Of a stretch of 40,010 nucleotides of DNA, positions 8,661-16,715 are shown in pieces. The first letter of the stretch is position 1. Every line of letters begins with the position of its first letter. Origin of the DNA: UMGS1279 sp045534095 (GTDB lineage: Bacteria; Bacillota; Clostridia; Oscillospirales; Acutalibacteraceae); contig JAZSJA010000141.1 of NCBI GenBank assembly GCA_045534095.1, positions 1 through 40,010 of the forward strand, written 5' to 3'. The notes beneath the pieces were generated by a model. It searched no databases and was not told the DNA's origin. It saw only the letters and a program-made list of their open reading frames with translations. The position numbers were made by a program, and so were the translations under genes.

Positions 8661-9164
8661 ATGTATCAGGGATTTGTGAAACTGCCTCGCGATATTATAA
8701 ATTGGCGTTGGTTTTCTGATGCAAATATCTTAAAGCTTTACATTTATTTGCTTACTACGGCGGTGTTCAAAACCACTCAATGGAAAAATGAAACCCTTGA
8801 AAGTGGGCAGGTTGTAATCGGCAGAAGAATGCTTGCCGCACAACTTAAAATGACCGAGAATCAAGTAAGGGCCGCCCTTGAAAAACTTAAAAGCTCCAAA
8901 GATATTTCCATAAAAACCACCAACAAATATTCGGTGATAACCCTTTTAAATTGGGGAAAAATTGAGGGTGATGATTATTTTTTTACCAACAAATCACCAA
9001 CAAACCGCCAACAAAACACCAACAAACCACCACAAAAGAAGAATGTATATAATGTTAAGAATGTTAAGAATAATTCCGCGCAGGCGCGAAAAAACGAAAA
9101 CGCTCATATAATTGATTCAATTGATTGGTCGCAGATGGATTTGATTATTAACGGCGACCAATAA
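8661..9164 (+). CDS. Phage-type DnaD-like/replisome-organizer N-terminal domain protein
   Basis: A 167-residue protein resembling the N-terminal winged-helix part of phage replication initiators and DnaD-like proteins. MYQGFVKLPRDIINWRWFSD is typical of that group, as is ESGQVVIGRRMLAAQLKMTE followed by NQVRAALEKLK, a winged-helix DNA-binding region. The tail is Asn/Thr/Lys-rich and low complexity. The usual C-terminal DnaD domain is missing, so it is either a short variant or a remnant. AAGGAGGG precedes the ATG. It lies alone on the plus strand between hydF and hydG, next to dense repeats, which suggests insertion into the hyd cluster. It has no phage neighbours here; the phage-type cassette lies 17 kb away. 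Confidence 0.7.
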   Translation: MYQGFVKLPRDIINWRWFSDANILKLYIYLLTTAVFKTTQWKNETLESGQVVIGRRMLAAQLKMTENQVRAALEKLKSSKDISIKTTNKYSVITLLNWGKIEGDDYFFTNKSPTNRQQNTNKPPQKKNVYNVKNVKNNSAQARKNENAHIIDSIDWSQMDLIINGDQ

Positions 9165-9584
9165 AACCGAACCTATGGATTTTTATTCCGAACAGGTTTT
9201 GTACAGACGGCAAATCCCCGTTCCGCGGCCGGAAAGATAGCGGTAAATTGTAGGTTGAACGTAGGAATGGTGGGTGTAATATGTAGGGTATGGCGTTTAC
9301 GACATACCGGAAAAGGTTAGAAATAAACGGGGCGTCGAAAATCGCCGCCCCCTACAATTTTCACCCAACATTCGCACGATAAATAACAATTTATCAATTG
9401 CAAAAATTATGCATTTTAAAAGGGACGTCGAGGGCGCCGTCCCCTACGTTTTATCGCACAATTGATGTGGACGCGGAACGGGATTTTGGCAATAAACTAA
9501 ACCTATTCGTAATAAATTGCCTTAAAACCGCTATTGATGTGGACGCGGAACGGGATTTGTGCGATGTACAAAACCTATTCGTAA
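9165..9584. repeat. Composite repeat block between the DnaD-like gene and hydG
   Basis: A gene-free block of 420 bases. In order it holds: a minus-oriented copy of a repeat with core GGCCGCGGAACGGGGATT (about 9181-9230); a 111-base element (9285-9395) that recurs inverted at the window end; a TTGTAGGG-type hairpin (9422-9447); and two plus-oriented tandem copies containing ATTGATGTGGACGCGGAACG (about 9461-9533 and 9535-9590). The last copy supplies the stop codon of hydG. Open frames here are repeat-derived. Confidence 0.8.
9285..9395 (+). repeat. 111-base dispersed repeat, copy 1
   Basis: It matches the reverse complement of 39900-40010 with a single difference (ATTCGCACG here, ATACGCACG there). 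The near identity over 30 kb indicates recent spread or gene conversion. A TTGTAGGG-family hairpin (9329-9357) sits inside it. Confidence 0.9.
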
Positions 9585-11033
9585 TTAAAATCTAAAATCG
9601 CGACGGTTGGAGGCTTTTATTTGCTCAATGTTGTCTGTTGCAATCTGACGAACCCTTTCTTTTGGGATTTTATTAAGCTCACGCTCAATAAGGGCGTATC
9701 CCACCTTTTTGGTTTCCTCAGATGCGTAATCCTCTAAATACTCGGTGAGGGTCATAAGTGCGTTGGGGTGGCAGCAGTTAAGAATTTGACCCGTCTTGCA
9801 AAGCTGCATAAAGCGGTCGCCCGTTCTGCCCTCGCGGTAGCAGGCGGTGCAGAAAGAGGGGATGTGGTCAAGCTCCATTAACCAGCGAACAACCTCGTCA
9901 AGGGTGCGTTGGTCAGAAACGTCAAACTGCTCAGAATCGTGAGGACGCTCCTCCTCGGTGTAGCCGCCAACAGAGGTGCGTGATGCACCGCTGATTTGAG
10001 AGATACCGCGTCTGAGAGCTCTGCCGCGAACCTCCTCGCTTTCACGAGTGGAGATAATCATACCGGTGTAGGGTACGGCAATGCGAATACAGGCAATGAT
10101 TTTCTCAAAAATATCATCGGAGATGCCGTTGTCAAATTGGTCGGGGTCAATGTCGTCAGCCTTTTTAAGTCGGGGTACGCTTATGGTGTGGGGGCCAACG
10201 CCGTGAACCGCCTCAAGATGCTCGGCGTGCATTAAAAGTCCTGCAAATTCGTACTTGTAAAGCTCAAGTCCAAACAAAACGCCAAGACCAACGTCGTCAA
10301 TTCCACCCTCCATTGCTCTATCCATGGCCTCGGTGTGGTAGGCGTAGTTGTGTTTGGGGCCTGTGGGGTGAAGCTTTTCGTAGCTTTCTTTGTGGTAGGT
10401 CTCCTGGAAAAGTATGTAGGTGCCGATTCCCGCCTCTTTAAGCTTGCGGTAATTTTCCACGGTGGTGGCGGCAATGTTTACGTTTACACGGCGAATGTCA
10501 CCGTTTTTGTGGTGAACGCTGTAGATGGTGTCAATGCACTCTAAAATATATTCAATGGGGTTGTTTACAGGGTCCTCGCCCGCCTCAATGGCAAGACGCT
10601 TGTGACCCATATCCTGAAGGGCAATAACCTCTGCCTTTACCTCCTCCTGAGTTAACTTTTTGCGGCAGATGTGCTTGTTTTGGTAGTGATAGGGGCAGTA
10701 GGTGCAACCGTTTACGCAGTAGTTGGAGAGGTAGAGGGGGGCGAACATTACAATTCGGTTGCCGTAGAATGCCTGCTTGATTTCCTCCGCAAGAGTGTAC
10801 ATAGCCTCTATTTTTTCGGGGATTTCGCAGGCGAGAAGCACAGATGCCTCACGGTGGGTAAGACCTGCACAGGTAATGCCCTGCTCGGTTTTTTTAGGGC
10901 GAGCCTTTTCTAAAAGAGAGTCAATAAGCTCGATGTTGTTTTTATTTTCTTCAGCATAGCGAAGGGTTTCAAGAATTTCGCCATCGTTGATAAATTCTTC
11001 TGCTTTAAGTGATTTTGGATTGTAATTTGCCAT
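9585..11033 (-). CDS. hydG: [FeFe] hydrogenase maturase HydG (radical SAM tyrosine lyase)
   Basis: HydG cleaves tyrosine to supply CO and CN ligands for the H-cluster. The 482 residues match the family's length. The radical SAM cluster ligands are C106, C110 and C113 in YCVNGCTYCPY. The C-terminal auxiliary cluster site is seen in FCTACYREG and later LNCCHPNA. AAGGAG precedes the ATG. It follows hydE by 111 bases of repeat sequence on the same strand and probably shares its transcript. The last codons and TAA stop lie at the edge of a repeat, but the protein end looks normal. Confidence 0.97.
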   Translation of the reverse strand: MANYNPKSLKAEEFINDGEILETLRYAEENKNNIELIDSLLEKARPKKTEQGITCAGLTHREASVLLACEIPEKIEAMYTLAEEIKQAFYGNRIVMFAPLYLSNYCVNGCTYCPYHYQNKHICRKKLTQEEVKAEVIALQDMGHKRLAIEAGEDPVNNPIEYILECIDTIYSVHHKNGDIRRVNVNIAATTVENYRKLKEAGIGTYILFQETYHKESYEKLHPTGPKHNYAYHTEAMDRAMEGGIDDVGLGVLFGLELYKYEFAGLLMHAEHLEAVHGVGPHTISVPRLKKADDIDPDQFDNGISDDIFEKIIACIRIAVPYTGMIISTRESEEVRGRALRRGISQISGASRTSVGGYTEEERPHDSEQFDVSDQRTLDEVVRWLMELDHIPSFCTACYREGRTGDRFMQLCKTGQILNCCHPNALMTLTEYLEDYASEETKKVGYALIERELNKIPKERVRQIATDNIEQIKASNRRDFRF

Positions 11034-11079
11034 AAAAAATCTCCTTTTTAGTTGTATGTGATTTTGATTAAAGTTTGTT

Positions 11080-11195
11080 TGTAGTAATTCCGGTCCTAGA
11101 CCGGTTGCCTTAAAACCACAATTGATGTGGACGCGGGGTGAGAGCTAGGTTGCATCCGCAAGCCTGTTCGTAATAGTCCCGGTCCTAGACCGGTC
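11080..11195. repeat. Repeat pair with a CCGGTCCTAGACCGG palindrome at the end of hydE
   Basis: The 15-base palindrome occurs at 11090-11104 and 11179-11193, 89 bases apart, each preceded by a similar GTAATA/GTAGTAATT context. Between them lies a partial copy of the ATTGATGTGGACGCGG repeat. The second copy is inside the hydE reading frame. Confidence 0.8.
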
Positions 11196-12227
11196 ACCCT
11201 TGGCGGTGACTACGGTGTAGCCGATTGCCTTCATACTCTTTTTAAGCTTCTCAATGCTTTCGGCAGCCTCGTCACCGGTGCTGATTTTGTTGTTGTAAAG
11301 CATATATTTTTTCCTTACCGATATGGGTGAGAGGTTTGGCATTACCACGTTTGCACCCGCTAAAATGCCAAGCTCACGACCACCCTCCTTAATGGTGCCA
11401 AGAGCCGTTGTGGCTGGCAGTAAAATGGTGGGGTCAATAAGCCGTATTATGGAAAGCAGGTAAAGGGTAAGATCCAAGCTTCCCGAGGGCATATTCTTAA
11501 ATGGGGTGTCGCTGTGGGTCAGGTAGGGGCCGATTCCGCACATATCAGGTGCAAATTCCTCAATGAATTTTAAATCCTTTGCGAGGGTTTTTACGGTTTG
11601 ATAAGGGGAACCAACCATAAATCCGCATCCCACCTGAAAGCCTAAGCTTTTAAGATTTTTAAGGCACTCCATTCGATTTTCAAAGGACATTTCCTCAGGG
11701 TGCAGTTTTTCATAATGCTCCTTGTCAGCCGTTTCGTGGCGAAGGAGATAGCGGTCGGCACCGGCAAGCCTTAAAGCCTTGTAGCTCTCAAAACTCCGTT
11801 CCCCAAGGGAGAGGGTTATGGCACAATCGGGGTAAAGGGCTTTAAGATTTTTTATAATATCCACCAAAAATTCGTCGGTAAATTTGGCATCCTCGCCCCC
11901 CTGCATTACAAAGGTTCTGAATCCAAGGGAGTACCCCTCTTTTGCCGACTGTAAAATATCCTCCTTTGTAAGGCGGTAACGCTGACATTTTTTGTTGGAG
12001 CGACGAATACCGCAGTAGTAACAATCGTTTTTGCAAATGTTACTGATTTCAATGAGTCCGCGAATAAAAACATCCTTGCCGTAAACCGACTGACGTGCTT
12101 TTACTGCCTTTTGGGCGGCGTATTCAGCGGCTTTTTCACTGTAGCCCACAATAAGCTCCTCATACTGCTCACGGGTGAGGGAACGGCTTTTTTCTAAAGT
12201 GTCTAAAAGGGCGAAAATCTTATTCAT
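11145..12227 (-). CDS. hydE: [FeFe] hydrogenase maturase HydE (radical SAM)
   Basis: HydE is the radical SAM enzyme involved in forming the dithiolate bridge precursor of the H-cluster. The cluster ligands are C65, C69 and C72 in NICKNDCYYCGIRRS. The 360 residues are slightly longer than usual (about 350). The last 16 residues (from DRSRTGTITNRL) are encoded by the CCGGTCCTAGACCGG repeat and look like a recent extension into non-coding repeat. The start overlaps the upstream TM1266-type gene by 8 bases, implying translational coupling; the ribosome binding site is weak. HydG follows downstream. Confidence 0.96.
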   Translation of the reverse strand: MNKIFALLDTLEKSRSLTREQYEELIVGYSEKAAEYAAQKAVKARQSVYGKDVFIRGLIEISNICKNDCYYCGIRRSNKKCQRYRLTKEDILQSAKEGYSLGFRTFVMQGGEDAKFTDEFLVDIIKNLKALYPDCAITLSLGERSFESYKALRLAGADRYLLRHETADKEHYEKLHPEEMSFENRMECLKNLKSLGFQVGCGFMVGSPYQTVKTLAKDLKFIEEFAPDMCGIGPYLTHSDTPFKNMPSGSLDLTLYLLSIIRLIDPTILLPATTALGTIKEGGRELGILAGANVVMPNLSPISVRKKYMLYNNKISTGDEAAESIEKLKKSMKAIGYTVVTAKGDRSRTGTITNRLADAT

Positions 12228-12477
12228 TGCTTATCACGTTTGAGTAGGCGGTTTTTACGCTTACTCCCTTTATTCTGCCGATTTTCCCCGAAAGAGCCGA
12301 GATTTCGTCCTGGGGGGCATCAATGGCGATTGATACAATGTTTATGTTTTTTTCGCGGTAGGGCAGACCCATTCTGCCGATTATAAATTTTCCGTAATCG
12401 TGAAGTAGGGCGTTAAGTGCTTCCACCGATGAGGTGTCCTCAACTATAATTCCCATTACGGCAACTCTGGTTTCCAT
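12220..12477 (-). CDS. TM1266-type putative regulator of the iron-only hydrogenase system
   Basis: An 85-residue ACT/NikR-C-like protein of the TM1266 family, regularly found beside hydEFG in anaerobes and annotated as an iron-only hydrogenase system regulator. The sequence begins METRVAVMGIIVEDTSS and includes GRMGLPYREKNINIVSIAID, consistent with one ferredoxin-like fold. The molecular role is not established. It is first in an operon with hydE and hydG, with AAGGAG before the ATG. Transcription starts about 165 bases upstream and passes through a terminator-containing leader. Confidence 0.85.
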   Translation of the reverse strand: METRVAVMGIIVEDTSSVEALNALLHDYGKFIIGRMGLPYREKNINIVSIAIDAPQDEISALSGKIGRIKGVSVKTAYSNVISNE

Positions 12478-12532
12478 AAAAAACTCCTTTCAGGGCTTTT
12501 AAATTATAATTTTTTATTTTAAAATGGCATAT

Positions 12533-12564
12533 AAAAAAGGCTACACCTCTCCTGAAGTGTAGCC
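12533..12564 (-). terminator. Leader terminator (attenuator) before TM1266-hydE-hydG
   Basis: On the minus strand GGCTACAC pairs with GTGTAGCC around a loop containing TTCAGGAGAG, followed by TTTTTT (12533-12538). It lies between the promoter at 12649-12677 and the first gene, so it should act as an attenuator. The loop and inner stem (12549-12559) can also pair with 12596-12605. Confidence 0.75.
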
Positions 12565-12635
12565 AAAACCAAACAAATATATTTGACCAATCTTTCACTC
12601 AGGAGAATAATAAATTCTGCTTTATGTTAGATTAC
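12541..12635 (-). promoter_or_regulatory. Candidate cis-regulatory leader RNA of the hyd maturation operon
   Basis: Read on the minus strand, a compact domain (12589-12633) is closed by AATCT/AGATT and contains an AGAAT-TTATT-ATTCT hairpin (12604-12618). The segment CTCCTGAGTG (12596-12605) is complementary to CACTTCAGGAG of the terminator (12549-12559), with seven contiguous pairs, one bulge, then three more. Forming it would disturb the terminator stem or make a loop-loop contact. I do not recognise a known riboswitch or T-box sequence. The ligand, if any, is unknown. Confidence 0.5.
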
Positions 12636-12648
12636 CTTTTCTATATTC

Positions 12649-12677
12649 ATAATACCATAAAATATTTAATTTTGCAA
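12649..12677 (-). promoter_or_regulatory. Promoter of TM1266-hydE-hydG
   Basis: On the minus strand TTGCAA (12672-12677) and TATTAT (12649-12654) are 17 bases apart. Transcription should start near 12642. It lies just past the stop codon of the preceding membrane-protein gene. Confidence 0.7.
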
Positions 12678-12689
12678 GACCTTTTGTGC

Positions 12690-13475
12690 CTATTTTCTGC
12701 GTGCTATATAATCGGTGTTTTCGTTAAGGGAGTCGCGGCGTTTTTTAATATCCTTTACTATGGAAATAATAATTATAACCGCAAGCCCAACACCAATAAT
12801 AATTCCTACGCTTAAAAATATTACCGTTAAAACAGAGCTTACGTCCCAAACGGTTTTTTCGTTTTTAGTACCGATGTGCATTGTCACAAGAGTATCCCAA
12901 GCGGATTGCACCTTTTGGCTACCAAGCTTGCCCGAAAAATTGAAGTTGAGAGAGTAGTATTTTTGATTTTTTACGGTGAAATATTGCACCGAGCAAAAAT
13001 CTCCACCGCTATCTTTGGAGTTAAACCTAACCTCAACAAGCTTCATATCGTTAGCTTTAACCACCTTGCGTTGTGCGTTTTTTGTCACAACAAGTTTCTC
13101 GGCGGCACTAAAAAGCGAGGAATCATCCAAGGGGTAAAAATCGCCTATTTCCTTAGAAAATTCGGTTTCCCAGCTTTTTAAGGATATTTGAAGTGCGCCA
13201 TCGGGGGTAAGCGCTAAAAATAAGGTTTCGGTAGGGTTCTCTTTGGTGGGCGATAAGTGGTTTTTAAAGGATTCCACAGTGTAGCCCAAGGATTCAATAA
13301 GGTCGGCGTTATCCTCAGCATTTTCCAAAGTAAGCACCGTGTACTCATTTGGAATATCAACCGATAGCTGATGGGAGTCCACCGTAACCTCTGCGGCCGA
13401 TACACTAAAGGCAGAAAAAACTATTATTGAAACCAAAAGCAGCGCAGATAAAAGACATTTTAAAAGTTTAGTCAT
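12690..13475 (-). CDS. Uncharacterised single-pass membrane protein with signal peptide
   Basis: A 261-residue protein I do not recognise. It has a signal peptide (residues about 1-28, ending SVSAAE), an outer domain of about 185 residues with alternating beta-like segments, one transmembrane helix near residues 215-240 rich in Ile/Val/Gly, and a short basic cytoplasmic tail. The ATG at 13475 is preferred over the upstream GTG because AAGGAG precedes it at 8-base spacing. It is the last gene of the YfmF-YfmH-lgt-folD operon, 12 bases after folD. No catalytic motif is evident. Confidence 0.75.
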   Translation of the reverse strand: MTKLLKCLLSALLLVSIIVFSAFSVSAAEVTVDSHQLSVDIPNEYTVLTLENAEDNADLIESLGYTVESFKNHLSPTKENPTETLFLALTPDGALQISLKSWETEFSKEIGDFYPLDDSSLFSAAEKLVVTKNAQRKVVKANDMKLVEVRFNSKDSGGDFCSVQYFTVKNQKYYSLNFNFSGKLGSQKVQSAWDTLVTMHIGTKNEKTVWDVSSVLTVIFLSVGIIIGVGLAVIIIISIVKDIKKRRDSLNENTDYIARRK

Positions 13476-13487
13476 CTGCGGCACTCC

Positions 13488-14336
13488 TTATAAATTGTTT
13501 TGCTTTTTGGCGGCGGTAACGGTGTTTGCCATAAGCATTGCAATGGTCATGGGGCCTGCACCACCGGGGACGGGGGTTATGTGAGAGCATTTTTCTGCAA
13601 CTGCATCAAAATCAACGTCGCCACAAAGTTTGCCGCTTTCAAGACGGTTTATACCAACGTCAATAACAACGGCACCCTCTTTAACCATATCGGCGGTAAC
13701 AAAGTTTGCTCTGCCCACTGCGGCAACCAAAATATCGGCTTTTTTTGTAACCTCGCTTAAATTTTTGGTTTTGGAGTGGCAGATGGTAACGGTGGCATTG
13801 CGGTGGAGAAGCAGCATTGACATAGGCTTACCAACAATGTTGGAGCGGCCGATAACAACGCACTCCTTACCCTCAATTTCAATACCCGATTCATCTAAAA
13901 GACGCATAACACCGGCAGGGGTGCAGGGCAGAAAATCAAAATCGCCTATCATAATTTTACCAACGTTAACGGGGTGGAAGGCATCAACGTCCTTCTCGGG
14001 TGAGATGGCGTTTATAACTGCCTTTTCATCCAAATGACGGGGGAGGGGGAGTTGGCATAAAATTCCGTTTATATCTTTTCTTGTGTTTAGCTCGTCAATA
14101 AGACCTAAAAGCTGTTCCATAGTGGTTTCGGCAGGGAGAGCATATTCCTCAGAGTAAATTCCAAGTAGCTCGCAGGCCTTTTTCTTGTTGTTTACGTAAA
14201 CTCTGGAGGCGGGGTCGTCGCCTACAATAATAACTGCAAGGCCTACCGAAATGCCCTTTTCTTTAAGTGCGGCAACCTCCAAGCGAAGCTCCTCCTTGGT
14301 TTTTGCCGATATAGCTTTTCCGTCAATAATATTCAT
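13488..14336 (-). CDS. folD: Bifunctional methylenetetrahydrofolate dehydrogenase/cyclohydrolase FolD
   Basis: FolD interconverts methylene-, methenyl- and formyl-tetrahydrofolate for one-carbon metabolism. The 282 residues fit the family. YVNNKKKACELLGI carries the catalytic Tyr/Lys region. QLPLPRHLD, the Rossmann segment with VIGRSNIVGKPMSMLL, and the terminal PGGAGPMTIAML signature are all visible. The ATG at 14336 is chosen because GGAGGAC lies immediately upstream; an ATG at 14351 would overlap that site. The gene begins 1 base after the lgt stop, so the two are translationally linked. Confidence 0.96.
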   Translation of the reverse strand: MNIIDGKAISAKTKEELRLEVAALKEKGISVGLAVIIVGDDPASRVYVNNKKKACELLGIYSEEYALPAETTMEQLLGLIDELNTRKDINGILCQLPLPRHLDEKAVINAISPEKDVDAFHPVNVGKIMIGDFDFLPCTPAGVMRLLDESGIEIEGKECVVIGRSNIVGKPMSMLLLHRNATVTICHSKTKNLSEVTKKADILVAAVGRANFVTADMVKEGAVVIDVGINRLESGKLCGDVDFDAVAEKCSHITPVPGGAGPMTIAMLMANTVTAAKKQNNL

Positions 14337-14337
14337 T

Positions 14338-15426
14338 TTAAAGTCCTCCAATATCTACTTCTTTTTCATCCTCTTGATCCGAATCGCTTTTTTCAAACAA
14401 ATCGCTGTCATCATCAGGGGCGTCGGGATCATCTAACTCATCGCTATCATCCGCTTTAGCTTTATTACTCTCCTCGGTGGGTTCCGATACGGTAATGTAC
14501 ACCTTGTTGAGCTCCTCGTCAACGTATTCGTCCTCGGGGAATTTTATGTAGGTGTCTTTGGTTCCATCCTCAGAAACTGTTGAGTTAACCTCGGTGAAAA
14601 GGGGAGTGTAATTTTCGTTATATGCTTTTGCCAGATATTTTTTGGCGGCAACAATCAAGGTGGTTACGCAGGCGATACAAAGAAGGGCGGAAAGCAGGCT
14701 TGAAACCCTGATTCCTGTGTTGCCAAGCATTAAACTATCGGTGCGAAGAAGTTCAATAAAGGTGCGTTCAAATCCGTACCAAGCACCGTACATAAGTGCA
14801 ATTTGACCCTTGAATTTACGATTTTTGCTAAAGTGATGAAGCACCAAGAAGCCTAAGAGGCACCAAATGGATTCGTATAAAAAGCAGGGATGCACCAAGT
14901 TTTCGCCGTGTTCAAGGGCGATTTTATCGCCGGTCATACCAAACCAGGAGCTACCCGTTTCAATGCCGTATGCCTCTTGATTTATAAAGTTACCCCAACG
15001 GCCAATACCCTGACCTATTAAAAATCCAACGGAGGTAATATCCAGAGCGGCTAAAACGTTAAACTTATAAATTCTTTGTACTATAAAAATGGTGATGGCG
15101 GCACCTATAACTCCGCCGTAGATGGCAAGACCCTTGAAGCCCTGACCCCCTGAGCCAAAGAAATCGGCAAAGGTTGTATCGGGGTCAAATATTATATAAT
15201 ATGAGCGAGCCGATAAAATGCTTACGGGCAGAACTATTAAAAAGGCGTTGAAAATGTGGTCGGGGTTTATGCCAAAACGCTTGCCGTTTTTCATTCCGTA
15301 CCAAAAGGCGAGAAGAACACCCAAGGTAATGATTATGCCATACCAATAAACGTCCCACTTGCCAAAAAGAGAAAAGGCTATGGGCTTTATATTAAATTCG
15401 ATTCCAAAAAGTGATATAGTGTTCAT
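14338..15426 (-). CDS. lgt: Prolipoprotein diacylglyceryl transferase with acidic C-terminal tail
   Basis: Lgt transfers diacylglycerol from phosphatidylglycerol to the lipobox cysteine of prolipoproteins in the cytoplasmic membrane. The core (about residues 1-260) has several hydrophobic helices, AIYGGVIG near residue 101, and the signature GQGIGRWGNFINQEAYG, where R143 matches the essential arginine of the family. HPCFLYES follows. After the last helix comes a tail of about 95 residues, extremely rich in Asp/Glu (for example SDELDDPDAPDDDSD), which normal Lgt proteins of about 260-290 residues lack. AAGGAGG precedes the ATG. It sits between the M16 pair and folD. Confidence 0.93.
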   Translation of the reverse strand: MNTISLFGIEFNIKPIAFSLFGKWDVYWYGIIITLGVLLAFWYGMKNGKRFGINPDHIFNAFLIVLPVSILSARSYYIIFDPDTTFADFFGSGGQGFKGLAIYGGVIGAAITIFIVQRIYKFNVLAALDITSVGFLIGQGIGRWGNFINQEAYGIETGSSWFGMTGDKIALEHGENLVHPCFLYESIWCLLGFLVLHHFSKNRKFKGQIALMYGAWYGFERTFIELLRTDSLMLGNTGIRVSSLLSALLCIACVTTLIVAAKKYLAKAYNENYTPLFTEVNSTVSEDGTKDTYIKFPEDEYVDEELNKVYITVSEPTEESNKAKADDSDELDDPDAPDDDSDLFEKSDSDQEDEKEVDIGGL

Positions 15427-15428
15427 TT

Positions 15429-16715
15429 TTATGCCTCCTTACCCGAAAGTGGGTTAACTACTGATAAAACTGCGTTTTCTTTGCTGAATACTTTGAGTCT
15501 TGCCTCAACCTCTGCGGGAGTGATGGTGCCAAGAACGTCAAAATATTCAAAAAGGTTGTAGTTTAAAACGGTTGCATCGGTGAGCATAGAGCAAACACCC
15601 TCAGCGGCATCAAAACGGCGAAGGCTTCGACCGTAAAGATCACGGCGAACCGCCTCAAAAAGTTTTTGGTCAAGTCCGTTACTTTTGTAATCATCAATTC
15701 GGTTTAAGATTTTATCCATAACCATTTGCGGGTTATCAGATTCGCCCTCAAAAATTGGGAGAGAAAAGCCGCGACCGTTGAAATATTCAAAGGAGAATTC
15801 TTCATTTATAAGACCCTCCTCCAAAAGCTCTTTGTAAAGACCTGAGGCACTTCCCGCCAACATTTTAAGAAGAATTTCCATACAAACAAGCTGTTTAATA
15901 TCCAAAGCCTCGCCGTAAGACTCCTCTTTAAAGCCCAGGCAGAAAAGGGGCTTGGCAACGTCAAAATTACAGCTTACGAAATGTTGCTTAACCTCTTTGG
16001 GTTCATCCTCAATCACCGATTTGCATTTAATGGGATTTTCAGATTCTTTAAGATTTTTGTAGATAAAATCGGTAACCTCGTCGGGGTTGAAATCACCTGC
16101 AAGAACTATAAACATATTAGAGAGGTCGTAAAAACGATTATAGCAATCATAAAGGGTTTTGTCGGTGATTTTTGCAATGGAATCAATAGTGCCTGCAATA
16201 TCAATGCGAACGGGGTGGTTGTGGAACATACCCTCAAGCATATTGAACATTACCTTCCAGTTTGGCATATCGTCATACATACGTATTTCCTGACCGATGA
16301 TGCCCTGCTCCTTATTTACCGTTGCTTCGGTGAAAAATGGGGAGCGAACAAAATCAAGAAGGATTTTAAGGTTCTCATAAAATTTGTTGGAGCATGAAAA
16401 CAAATAGCAGGTGCGGTCAAAGGAGGTGTAGGCGTTGGAATATGCACCGGTTTTGGCATATTTTGCAAATGCGTCACCATCCTCGCTTTCAAAAAGCTTA
16501 TGCTCCAAAAAGTGGGCGATACCCCAAGGCAGGTCTACCCTCTCACCCTTTTCATCCAGATAGGCGTTATCAATAGAGCCGTATTTTGTGCCGAAAATAG
16601 CGTAGTTTGAGCTAAAGCCTTTCATGGGGTAGAGAATTATTTTAAGCCCTGACGGATGCTCATTTAAAATATATTCTTTGCCAGTAAGCTCACTTTTAAT
16701 AATGCTTTTATCCAT
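15429..16715 (-). CDS. yfmH: M16-family zinc peptidase homologue, YfmH type
   Basis: A 428-residue M16 (insulinase-like) protein of the YfmH group, annotated in some genomes as EF-P 5-aminopentanol modification-associated. The inverted zinc motif HFLEH is present (H68, E71, H72), with a probable third ligand in the NKEQGIIGQEIRMYDD segment, so it is likely the active partner of a heterodimer. The predicted location is cytoplasmic; there is no signal peptide. AAGGAGG precedes the ATG, which overlaps the stop of the upstream gene by one base (TAATG). Its partner is that adjacent M16 gene. Confidence 0.88.
   Translation of the reverse strand: MDKSIIKSELTGKEYILNEHPSGLKIILYPMKGFSSNYAIFGTKYGSIDNAYLDEKGERVDLPWGIAHFLEHKLFESEDGDAFAKYAKTGAYSNAYTSFDRTCYLFSCSNKFYENLKILLDFVRSPFFTEATVNKEQGIIGQEIRMYDDMPNWKVMFNMLEGMFHNHPVRIDIAGTIDSIAKITDKTLYDCYNRFYDLSNMFIVLAGDFNPDEVTDFIYKNLKESENPIKCKSVIEDEPKEVKQHFVSCNFDVAKPLFCLGFKEESYGEALDIKQLVCMEILLKMLAGSASGLYKELLEEGLINEEFSFEYFNGRGFSLPIFEGESDNPQMVMDKILNRIDDYKSNGLDQKLFEAVRRDLYGRSLRRFDAAEGVCSMLTDATVLNYNLFEYFDVLGTITPAEVEARLKVFSKENAVLSVVNPLSGKEA

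Noticed and set aside
9398..9595. 65-residue open frame
   Set aside because: Repeat-derived; the translated sequence repeats IDVDAERD because the DNA is a tandem repeat.
7266..12477. Hydrogenase structural gene (hydA) nearby
   Set aside because: No open frame in the window shows H-cluster cysteine motifs; only maturation genes are present.
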